DNA of 64,000 nucleotides from positions 5,654,501 through 5,718,500 of the forward strand of contig NC_133050.1 of assembly GCF_048771995.1 (NCBI RefSeq), in the 5' to 3' direction. Below the pieces are notes generated by a model. It ran no database searches, was not told the DNA's origin, and saw only the letters and a list, made by a program, of their open reading frames with translations. The position numbers and the translations under genes are program-made. Below, piece after piece: positions 54,727-64,000 of the stretch (position 1 is its first letter; each line of letters starts with the position of its first letter). The DNA is from Taeniopygia guttata (Eukaryota > Chordata > Aves > Passeriformes > Estrildidae).

Positions 54727-57719
54727 GTAAGGGAATTTTTTTTTAATATTGGATTTTTTAAAAAGTGTTTCCCTAAACTTACACCGGGTCTGGCACCAAC
54801 AGGCTGCCAGGATGGGCTGAGTGCCTCCATGGCAAGTGTGTGGGGACTGGTGAGAGCTCATGGTGACCCGTGGTGGGGAAAAAGAGGAGCCAAAATCTCC
54901 GTGGCCACCAGCATCTTCCTTGCTGACCACTTGGCCTCACAAGGTCTCACACATCTGGATTTTTTTCTGTGTTTAACATCTGGTTTTTTGTGGGTTTGTT
55001 AAATTTTAATGCCCAAGCCCTGGGAGAGGTCTGTATCATCCAGAGGAACAAAATCAGGGGAGGGGGGGTTACCTGTTAAATGGTAAGGAGATAATAAAGG
55101 TGTTTCTGTCGTGTTTGGTTTTAGCTCAGACTGGCTCATTACTCTGTGAATCAGGAGTGGGGGTTAGATGGAAAACCCCACCCTCCAAAAGCCGTGAGGA
55201 GCTGCCAGCAGGACCTTGTCTCGAGGGACCCTCAGCAGAAGCCCCTCACCACGGCTGATCCCACCTCATCTTCCTCCTCCTCTCCCTGCTCTGCTGGCAG
55301 AGCCTGGCCTGGAGCGTGACGTGGATCCTGATTTACACCAGAGCCTGTCCAGGGCTGCTGACCAGCACCAGGGGACACAGACAGGGTGCAGAGGACACCA
55401 GGACGTGCCCACCCTGCCCACCGCACTGCGGGCCACTCGCTGGTGAGCCTGGGGACGTGGTGCCACCGTGGTGGGTCACGCTGGGGCGTGGGGAAGCCGT
55501 GGCCCTCGAGGGATGGCCGTGGAGGGCAGGTAGAGCCCACACCGTGGGCAGCTGGCCCGAGGAGGAGGTGATGGGCAGGGAGAGGTGCTGGGAAGGGACA
55601 GTGCGTTTATTATCGAGGCGCAGCTGAAGCGGGTCCTTTGCCAGTGGTCAAGTCTGAATCACAAACTCTGCATTGTTTCCGAGTGTGTTCAGCACATTTC
55701 CCTTCTCCCCCTCCCTTTTCCTTTCCTCTCCTCTCGCCCTTGCACAAAGCTGTCATTGTGCCGGGGACTTGGTGATGGCAGCGTTGTTATTTGGTCAGAA
55801 AAAAAAAAAAAAAAAGAAAAAAAAGGAAAAAAAATAAAGAAAAGAAAGAAGTGGGGAGGGGGGACCCAACAAGGTGAAGAGGTTTAAATCAGCTTAGCCC
55901 AAATGCCAATTAAAAACCAAAGAGGATTAGGCTTGTGATCAGCAGAATAGACAGTCATTGTACCCGGAGGAGGTTCCCCCTCCCCAGGCCGATGCTGCCG
56001 CAGGTTTGGCTGGGACCGGCCCCGCTCTGCTCCCTGGGCAGAACGGGGCAGGGCAGGGGCAGCCCCTGAGCCCGGGGCTGGGCTGGGCACCCACCGGGGC
56101 ACTCGGCAGGGCAGGGACAGCTTCCCGGTGCAGAGACCTTTCCTCGCATTTCTTAAGGACTTTGTCCCGCCTTGAGTTCAGCTGAGCAAGGAGAGGTTTC
56201 AGCCTCTCTGCCCTGAAATCCGCTCTTGAGCTGGAGCATCCTTTGGCCAGGAGCTGCTGGAGGGTCCCTGGGGTCTGAGCAGACACTGTCCCCATCTTGT
56301 CCGACCCCCACGTGCACCTCAGGTGCTGGTGCTGCTGAGGGCTCTCTGCAGCTGTAGGACCCTTGGTCAGAGCTTTGCTCCAGGCAGCTGCTGCATCACC
56401 CTCGGCCCCAGGCTGTGGTGACAAAGTGCCAGGACCATCACACGAGTTCCACTCCAGTGAATATGCAGAGCAGAGCAGTTCTCTGTTCCGTGGCTTGGAG
56501 ATGTGATGGCAGTGCTTTCTGCCTGGTTTAGTCCTCTGCACTGCCCACTAACTTGCAGCTTCCATGGTTTGAAGCGCAAGGTAGCCCAAAGCCGTGGGCC
56601 TTGTAGCCCCCTCACTGTGAGAGGAACCCCAGCTGGGTGAGGTGTGTCTGGGTGACTGCTTGGACTCGGAGCCATGTGGCTCACCCAGTTCTCTCCCAGT
56701 ATGCTGTAAACTGGTGAAATCCAGGAACAGGAAGATGCTCTCTGCACCATCCAATAACCAGGATCAGTCTGTGGCTGTGGCCATTTCATTCCTGACTCTA
56801 CTGACAGAGCAGTGGAGGCAAATCCCTGCAGCCAGAACGGCTACACTGGTGTGAAAAGGGTGTGAAAAGGGTGCCAGAGCAGGAGTGTCCTGATGCCACA
56901 GCGGCTACTTAAACTGTGTCCTCACTTAGGTAGAAAATGTAATTCTAGATTAACTTTGAGGTTTTGTAAGGGAAAGTTACCAAGTGTAGGTGGGAGCTGG
57001 GCCAAGCAGGACATCAGCAACAAGCTCAGGTGGAGCTTGAGCCCCTCCACATCTGAGTGGGGGTGAGCAGCCTGAGCCCCCCCTCTTTTACCCTGGCAGT
57101 TGGGGGTGCAAAGAGACCCCCTGCACTCCTGTGCTGCCTCTTCTCAGTGTCTCTGCGAGGTGGATCCTTTCTGCTGGTGGGGTCCATCTCCTGGCTGAGG
57201 TGGCCTCGAAGCTTGGTGGATCCCAGCGTCCTGCTTTGCACGGGAGCCCAGGGATGGTTGTGGTGCACCTGGTCCAGCTCCTGCCATCTCCTGAGCTGGG
57301 ACCTTGCTGCTGTCTCCTCTAGATGCAAAACGCTCCCAGCCTTGAGACAGGGAGGATCAAAAGGGAGCGAAAGGGCCTTTTCCTTGGAGAGCAGAAGGAG
57401 AAACCCTCCTGCTTCTGGACCAGGAGCTGCTTCTCCCTGATCCTGGGCACGGTCAGCACTGGCTGAAGGTCCCAAAAAATTGTGGAGCAAAGGAAATGTG
57501 CTTTGAGGGGACAGGGAAAAGGTGAAGGGGATGCTGTGGGCTGGGAGGTGCAATGCTCCCCTTGGCAAGCCCTGGTGCTGTCCCCATGCCCGGGGGATGC
57601 CCGAGCTGTGGGAGCGGTGGAAGAGGGGCAAGATCCGCTGCTTTTTTCCTTTTTTTTTGTTGCTGGCGTGTAATTTATGATATGAGAGAGAGGCATTGTC
57701 TGGACCCATCCTGTATTTT
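54727..57719. other. Intergenic or intronic, nothing recognised
   Basis: GC-moderate sequence with an A/G-rich tract at 55,798-55,860. Chance ORFs only. Confidence 0.55.
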
Positions 57720-58370
57720 TCCGAGGGCTTTGCCTCTCTTCCCAGACCCCCGCTGCGCTGCCGCTACTGTACGGTTGCTATGGGGCGGCGGGCCGTGCCG
57801 CGGCTATGCGGGCAGAGCCGGGGAGGGCTGGCGGTCCTGCCGGACCCATCTGGAGCCCCGCGGCCGCTGCCACATCCACCGGCCCCGCTGACGTGCCGAG
57901 GGCCTGGGAATGCGCCTTTCGGCCCCTCCAAGTTCACGGCCACCGGAGGCATTCAGCTGCCGCAGGGGCAAGGGGGGGTGAGCGGGATCTGGGGCGTTTG
58001 GCTCCATTCTCCCTTCCCTTTCAGCGCCGGCAATGTCCTCGGTGCATACAGATCCCCCGTCCCTTTCTCCTCCTGACAAGTGCGCACATAAATAAATTAC
58101 CCCACCGGGCGAGTGTGGAACAATCTGTCCCCTAAATTCTATTCATCGCCAGACAGGACTCATTATTCCCCCGATTAAAGCCGCTGGAGTAGCTTGCAAG
58201 GGTTACAGTTACTCTGTCAAACTGTAAATAAGACACTAAAAATAAAGGGCGCTGGCGAGAGAAGGGGGAAAGGGAAGCCAGACTAATGCCTGCTGCTAGG
58301 GAAACCGAATGAATCCCTAATGACGCCTGTGTACAAACTGCAAATAATGAAGGAAAAGTGACAAACAGAC
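57720..58370. promoter_or_regulatory. CpG-rich patch plus candidate enhancer
   Basis: A CpG-dense patch (57,760-57,960) is followed by a complex AT-rich block (58,085-58,360) with ATTA and CTAAAAATAA (58,236-58,245, a MEF2 consensus match) and TAATGACG. Conserved-element texture, untested. Confidence 0.3.
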
Positions 58371-61069
58371 CTCAGCCGAGCCGTGGCGAGGTCCTCGCTC
58401 TGTGACGGCCGTGGGGACCAGCTCACCCCTTCCTCCGGGGACAGCCAGCGGGAGAGCCGGACCCCCCTGCACACCTCTCTGAGCACAGCATTTAAACCCT
58501 TGTCCTTCTCTTGCAGGAAGGTTTAGCTCTTGTGGGTGTGTTTATTTTGCAGGCACAGAACCCACTTGTGCTGAGCCCACCTTTTGAGGTCGTAGAGAAA
58601 AAAAAAGTCCATTGCCTGTGGTCTCAGAGCAGCAGCCCCCAAAGTTTAGTTTGTGCTCTGCTGTTCTCGGAGCTCTGACCTAGGACAGGGCAAGGACCAG
58701 GGGGGTTAAATCCATCCTTCTGCCCTGAGGGATGCAGCCCAGGCTCCTGCCCACCTGCAGCAGGTCATCTCTGCCACGCTGAGATGGAGATGCAGGGCTG
58801 AGTCCCAGGTCTGAGCAGTCTGTGTCTGCCCTTCCCTGCTGCCTGTGCCGTGACAGATCACAGGGGAGGCTGTGTCCAGCCCTAGAAAACCTCTCTGGAT
58901 AAAATACAGCTCCTTCCTGGCTGGTCTCTCAAGGAATATTTGCCTTGCAGCAGATCCTTTTTCTCCTTTGATATCTTAGAGCTGATGAAATGAGGCAAAG
59001 AAATCAGCTCTAGGCTTGTTGTGGGTGTTTCTCAGTTCCAGAGGGACTGAAATGTGAGAGTTTTATTTCAGGTCCTGCTTGAACTATTCCCACCACCCAC
59101 AATGGGTGAAATGCTGGAATTCTCTGTGTTGCTTGGGGAAATATTTTGATTCACACCCCTCAAGCATGTAAAAGAGAAAAGACATCTCTGAGCTGTGCCC
59201 CTCCAGATGGATTCCTGCTCTCCAAAGGAGAGCACCGAGCAGGGAAGGTCCTGGTAGGGCCGTGCAGTCCCTGGGATGCAGAGCAGACCAGGCTGTGAGC
59301 AGGCTGGCCACGGAGCCCTCATCCCCCAGATCTCTGTGGATGCCTCAGTGCACTCCCATCCTCCCACAGAGCCCAGCAGTGCTGGGGCCTCTCTGGAGCC
59401 TGATCTCCACCAAGGAAGGGCACAGCCAAGAGCAGGGGGAGCAGTGGGTGCTGATGCTCCCTGCCCTGTGGGTGCTGTTCAGCACGGCAGCCACCTGTTC
59501 TCCCAGCAGCAGGAGAATTGCGAGGGGCCTCATGCAGGCAGAAGTTTTTTTGGAGACATCTTATGCTTCTACAAGGCTCAGACATCTTAAAAGGGATTTT
59601 TCAGGCCAGCCGAGCTAGTCTGGAGCCCAGTTGTATTTCCCAGTCAGGTCAAACCAAGGCTTAGCAGATTTCTTTCCCTTCTGTCTTAGGGGAAACAAAC
59701 CCTTTTCACCCACAGTTCCTGGCTGTGAGGCCTCATGACTGCAAAGCAGCATTCCTGGGACATTCCTGATGCCGTGGTATGTGCAGAATTGCAAACAGAG
59801 GCTCGTGGCTCCACATCTCCATGTGCTCTCCCTGCTGGACTCAGTTATTTGGAAGAAGCTCCAGGATGGAGCAGGAGATTCAATATTGCAATTGTTAATA
59901 ATTGGCATTGCCATTGCCAATGGTGGTGCCTGTGCAGCTCCTACAGCCCCAGGAGTGTGCAGGTGCTGATGAAGGAGGAGCTGTGCTCCTGTCCCTCCCC
60001 TGCAACATTTACCAGCTTAGCTGGAAAAAGAGAAATCTGGGAAAGGTCTAACAACCAGCCAGACCTGAGCATGTCAAACCCATGCCTGGGTTTTCCTGGT
60101 GCTCCTCAGCCACGGAAATTGGGCAGCTCTTCACCATACCTGCTCCCTGGAGTTTGCCTTTAGAAGAGTTTTGGGTTTAAGGAACCTCATGGTATCCTGG
60201 GAGAGAGTTTTGGGGTTTTGCTCCCTTATCAGGAAAGTCTTTGCTTGCAGACTCAGGTGCTGGGAGCAGCACTGGGGCCAGGGATGCAATTGGGAATACT
60301 CAGATCTGCTTGAGACCACACCAGCAATGGCAAAAAGGAAATTACTTGCCTTTCCCTGCCTGAACCTCTTGGGTCACATTTTCCAAGGTTTTTCTCAAGC
60401 TGTAGAAATAGGGTTATCACTACTTTTTAATGGAATCTGTGATTCCTTGCCATGGGAATCACCCAGTGCCAGAAACTCAAGCTTTACCATGGTGTTTGAG
60501 GAGACTGGGGCGTGTTGGTCCATCCAACCAGATTTTCCCTGGGTGTCCTCCATTTTAGATCTCTTCATAGCAGTTCTGAGAAGATTTTGTGCCTCCTTTC
60601 ATTTCCTCAAGACACCTGACTGTGCTTTTTCACCCATCCATGGATGCCACCTGGATGTGTCCATGAAGCAGAAGCTGGCAGCTCACCCTTGGACCTTCCA
60701 AGCTGGCTCAACAAGGTCCAAAGGGCCGTGTTTCAGTCACACCCCTGTCAGTTCCCTTCCCTTCTCAAGGATTAGGATGAGGCAAATACCTTCAGTCTGG
60801 TTTAATCCTCAGTACCTGATTCTGCAGGAGTCTGCTGGCACACACACATCTCAGTAATAGCCAGGTAACTCACAGGGCTAAATCACTCCGGATTTTTTTT
60901 CATTACAACCTCCTTTTAAAGCACATTTAAATGCTTCCCCGCAGGCTCATGTGAGGGCTGTTAAGGGCTTCATTTGAATAAATAAGGGCATAGGTAGAGG
61001 AGGGACATCACCACAGCCCCCTGGAAACCCAGCACCAGAAATGGCAGCAGTGGGCTGGAGAGTGGCGAA
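58371..61069. other. Intergenic or intronic, nothing recognised
   Basis: Ordinary single-copy sequence. An ORF of 252 codons at 60,099-60,857 has no recognisable domain or codon pattern and is not called. Confidence 0.55.
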
Positions 61070-61260
61070 GGGCCTCGATGTTATATATTCCATAAAGTAG
61101 AGTAATTAAGTATTACTAGTTTTGATGACTTCAAACAGAGTGACTCCAGGAAATAAGCCCCTTCTTTATAATTAGTGGGATTTCCTCTGCATCAAACGGA
61201 GAGATTGATTCTTTAATCTGCTCACATGCTTTTGATTTGGTCTTTCAGCTGCTTGTACCA
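61070..61260. promoter_or_regulatory. Candidate conserved noncoding element
   Basis: An AT-rich, complex block includes GAGTAATTAAGTATTACTAG and TTTATAATTAGTGGG. Untested. Confidence 0.25.
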
Positions 61261-61729
61261 ACTGCTTCTACTCCCTGCTCTTGCCGATAAAACCTTGCAA
61301 AGGAGATTTTAGGAAGGCATGACCTGAGTTGAGGTCCGGGATTTTCTTTGTGTGTGGCTGTTTTGTGAATTCCTAATTTGCCAGAGATGACGATCATGAT
61401 GATAACAATAATAAAAAAATAACACAAACAACGGCTTTTAAACATCTATCTATGTTTAGGTCAAATAGTTGTGGTTTGGGGTCTTGTTTTTGTCTTCTCA
61501 GCACACCTCTTAGCTCTGGCTCATACTCTTGAACACTTGAAAAGGTAATTTTGGCTTCCTGTCTGCATAACGTTGCTCTTGGAAGAGCACACACCTCACA
61601 CCAGGTCTGTTGGCATTCCAAGGGCTCCACTGAAGTTAGGGCTGGACCTGTGCAGAGGGTCTTTGGAGCAGTTCAGGTGTTGGACCCGGTTTAGCACTAA
61701 ACACAGGAATTTGGGAAGCTCTGTCTGAA

Positions 61730-61860
61730 ATGAAACAGATTGTGGCTGCCCCATCCCTGGAAGTCCAAAGCCAGGCTGGACATGGCAGAGGGTAGAATGA
61801 GATGAGTTTTAAGGTCCCTTCCAACCCAAACCATCCCACAATTCTATGAAAATCCCTGCA
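61730..61860 (+). mobile_element. CR1 LINE 3' end
   Basis: Terminal CR1 sequence: TGTGGCTGCCCCATCCCTGG, AAAGCCAGGCTGGACATGGC, AAGGTCCCTTCCAACCCAAA and the characteristic ending ATTCTATGAAAA. Confidence 0.92.
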
Positions 61861-62923
61861 AATGTCGCTGGTTTCCAAATGAAGAGTTGAGGAGGGAGTG
61901 GGAACTTGGCTCCTGCAAGTGCAAGAAGCTGCTGGTGAGCAACCAGCTTCTTCTGGGCATCTCCATGGGGTCAGTGGCACCACACCAGTCGTGTTGGAAA
62001 TCAGTCGTGGGCTGGGGTCTGTGGACTAAACCTCCCATGTGCTCCTCCCACCTCCAAAGCAGCTCAGACCTTGAATCATCTCAGCAAACAACCCCTGGCT
62101 GGGTTTTCTTCTGGCATGAGAGGTTCTTCTGAGACTGCTGAGGAGATAAAAAAGGGGGGAAACGGGGACTGTGCTGCTTTCCATCCACCTTTTGAAACTG
62201 TTGGAAATGTGCAGAATGAGCAAGAGAGGCTTGTGGGCCTCATGTGCATCCCAGAGGATGAAAATGAGAGGATGAAAATGAGAGGATGAAAATGAGAGGA
62301 TAAAAATGAGAGGATGAAAATGAGAGGATGAAAATGAGAGGACAATGGCTCTGCTTTGGCAGCGGTAAGGCAGGGACTGGCACCGCTCTCGGTGTGTCAC
62401 CCACAAACAAGGTGGGACGGGCAAACGGGGCCGTGGCCACCCCTGGCCGGTGGCTCCAGCCTGCAGGGAGGGCTGTGGGGAGGGGATGGATCCTCCTGGG
62501 CTCACCTGGAGCTGGAGCAGGAGCAGGAACGCTGCGAGCAGTGGTTGGTATGCCCTGCACAAACCTCCCCGCGTCTGGAGCGGTGTCGAACACAGATCGT
62601 ATAATTAGGGAGCCGGTGAATACGTAACTGTACATTATGCAAATAGTGATCAAAATCACTGTTTTCAGCAGAAATGCCTGAAGATCAAGACAGAAGCTTC
62701 ATGCAACCTTAATTTAATCTGGTCCTGCAGGAGTGGGGAGGTCTGATGGATGACCCAACCTTGTGCCTGCCCGTGTTTCGCAAGGCTGGGCTGGGAGGCG
62801 GGGGGAGGAGTGCTGGAGCATGCTAAGCGAGGGGGAAATGGCACTGGAATCATGTTAGCAAACAGGGAAAAAGGGCACAATGGGCTGATGTTTACAGTAA
62901 TTTTATTTTTCTTTTAATTTCAG
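61861..62923. other. Intergenic or intronic
   Basis: No gene recognised. Contains the 14-bp repeat below. The segment 62,580-62,700 is AT-rich and complex. Confidence 0.55.
62257..62343. repeat. 14-bp minisatellite
   Basis: Six copies of GATGAAAATGAGAG, one with GATAAAAATG. Confidence 0.96.
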
Positions 62924-63310
62924 GTGAAGAACATAAGGCTGGAAGAATAGGAAATTTTTTTAAAAAAAAGAAGAAAAGAAAGAAAAAGAGTCTCCAACCC
63001 CAGGAAATCTGTGTTAATTGCTTGTGAATGTCTCTGTCTAAAAAATTATCGAATTGATGTTGTCGTGCTTTTTTTTGACAGCCTGTCTGTTACATTTTTT
63101 TAAAATATTCATGCACCAAAATCTAATTACTAGGCAAATTTAATGATAATGAAATGAAGGCACTTTAGCAGAAAGCATAGGGCCTTGTTAATGTTTTCTC
63201 AGCCTCTGTCTTGTTCATATTTTTAAAATTATTTTTTTTTACAACTGTCTTTCTTGCATATGAAAAAAAAAAAAGATTGCTGAAAATAAAACTCAGATTG
63301 CCGATAATGT
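62924..63310 (+). ncRNA. Candidate terminal exon
   Basis: Acceptor TTTTTCTTTTAATTTCAG is followed by an AT-rich, noncoding stretch with AATAAA at 63,285-63,290. It looks like a 3' terminal exon of a plus-strand noncoding transcript, possibly the miR-9-1 host RNA. Confidence 0.3.
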
Positions 63311-63576
63311 TTGTGGTGGTTCTGTTTGCAATGATGGGGAATTTGCAAGGTGATTAAAGGTGTTTTGCAAAAATCAAATGAGCATAACCTAATCAGATAA
63401 GGCAGATGAAATATTGTTATTAGAGGGGTAACATTAAGAGCATGCCCAGAGGCTTCAGCAAAGATGAAACGTCTCGTGCACCGTGCAGGACCAACAACAG
63501 CCTTGCCATCCTCTGGGCACCTCCTGCCCCTCTGCAGGGCACAGGACTTCTCTGAGCCCTCCCTAGGCCAGGCCTG

Positions 63577-64000
63577 GATGGTGGGAGGATGGATGTGTTG
63601 GTTGGAGGATGAATGTGATGGTTGGAGGATGGATGTGTTAGTTGGAGGATGGATGTGATGGTTGGAGGATGGATGTGACGGTTGGAGGATGGATGTGATG
63701 ATTGGAGGATGGATGTTTTGGTTGTGGGATGGATGTGATGGTTGGAGGATGGATGTGACGGTTGGAGGATGGATGTGATGATTGGAGGATGGATGTTTTG
63801 GTTGTGGGATGGATGTGATGGTTGGAGGATGGATGTGATCCATGGAGGATGGATGTGATCCATGGAGGATGAATGTGATGGTTGGAGGATGGATGTGATG
63901 GTTGGAGGATGGGTGTGATGGTTGGAGGATGGATGTTTTGGTTGGAGGATGGATGTTTTGGTTGGAGGATGGATGCAATGGTTGTAGGATGGATGTGAGG
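63577..64000. repeat. 20-bp minisatellite running off the window
   Basis: About 21 copies of TTGGAGGATGGATGTGATGG with small variants. A two-unit-plus block containing GATGTTTTGGTTGTGGGATG is duplicated, and the array continues beyond the right edge. Confidence 0.96.

Noticed and set aside
53000..64000. Search for RHBG exons expected beyond mir-9-1
   Set aside because: No ammonium-transporter-like membrane segments or exon series were seen on either strand; the gene may lie further right or have moved.
1..64000. tRNA, rRNA or snRNA genes
   Set aside because: No sequence with a convincing cloverleaf, internal promoter boxes or rRNA similarity was noticed by eye; a covariance-model search would be needed to be certain.

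Overview
The window looks like a songbird-type avian genome segment, probably from a gene-poor, tandem-repeat-rich microchromosome. The evidence is a vertebrate MEF2D gene end, the vertebrate microRNA gene mir-9-1, several 3' fragments of CR1 LINEs (the dominant avian retroelement), two related solo LTRs, GC-rich CpG islands and an extreme load of minisatellites. No prokaryotic features are present. The species is an inference.

Layout. 1-9,628: the last four coding exons seen of MEF2D on the plus strand (the 21-bp beta exon, a 130-bp exon, a 244-bp exon with a 31-glutamine run, and the final coding exon). Their introns carry minisatellites, a solo LTR and CR1 pieces. The MADS-box and MEF2-domain exons lie before the window. 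9,629 to about 20,050: the inferred 3' UTR and 3' flank of MEF2D, with AT-rich UTR-like islands separated by 18-bp and 46-bp tandem arrays; a likely poly(A) signal is at 20,028. 20,296-23,800: a 20-bp array, a CR1 piece, a 22-27-bp GC array, the second solo LTR and a CR1 piece. 23,801-31,300: mostly unremarkable intergenic DNA with a triplicated 210-bp segment. 31,320-37,250: two CpG-island promoters on the plus strand, one with a TATA box and one with a consensus CRE and a CCAAT box. 38,364-38,452: the mir-9-1 hairpin, with both mature arms matching my memory of human miR-9. 38,453-64,000: probable host-transcript and intergenic territory with possible noncoding exons, candidate conserved elements, very long pyrimidine microsatellites and minisatellites, and no protein-coding gene that I can support.

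How it fits together. MEF2D followed by mir-9-1 on the same strand matches the human 1q22 order as I recall it. That supports both identifications and makes this a linked neural/muscle regulatory locus: an activity-dependent transcription factor next to a neuronal microRNA with a CREB-type promoter. The inferred MEF2D 3' region contains seed matches to miR-9-5p. Nearly all long open reading frames here are artefacts of tandem repeats and are not genes. The most noteworthy points are an Asp-to-Ala change in the beta exon, the pure polyglutamine run, arrays whose units each carry a transcription-factor core (kB, E-box, TCF/LEF, RE1-like), a triple octamer cluster at 51.0 kb, and a 116-copy perfect CCCTT array.
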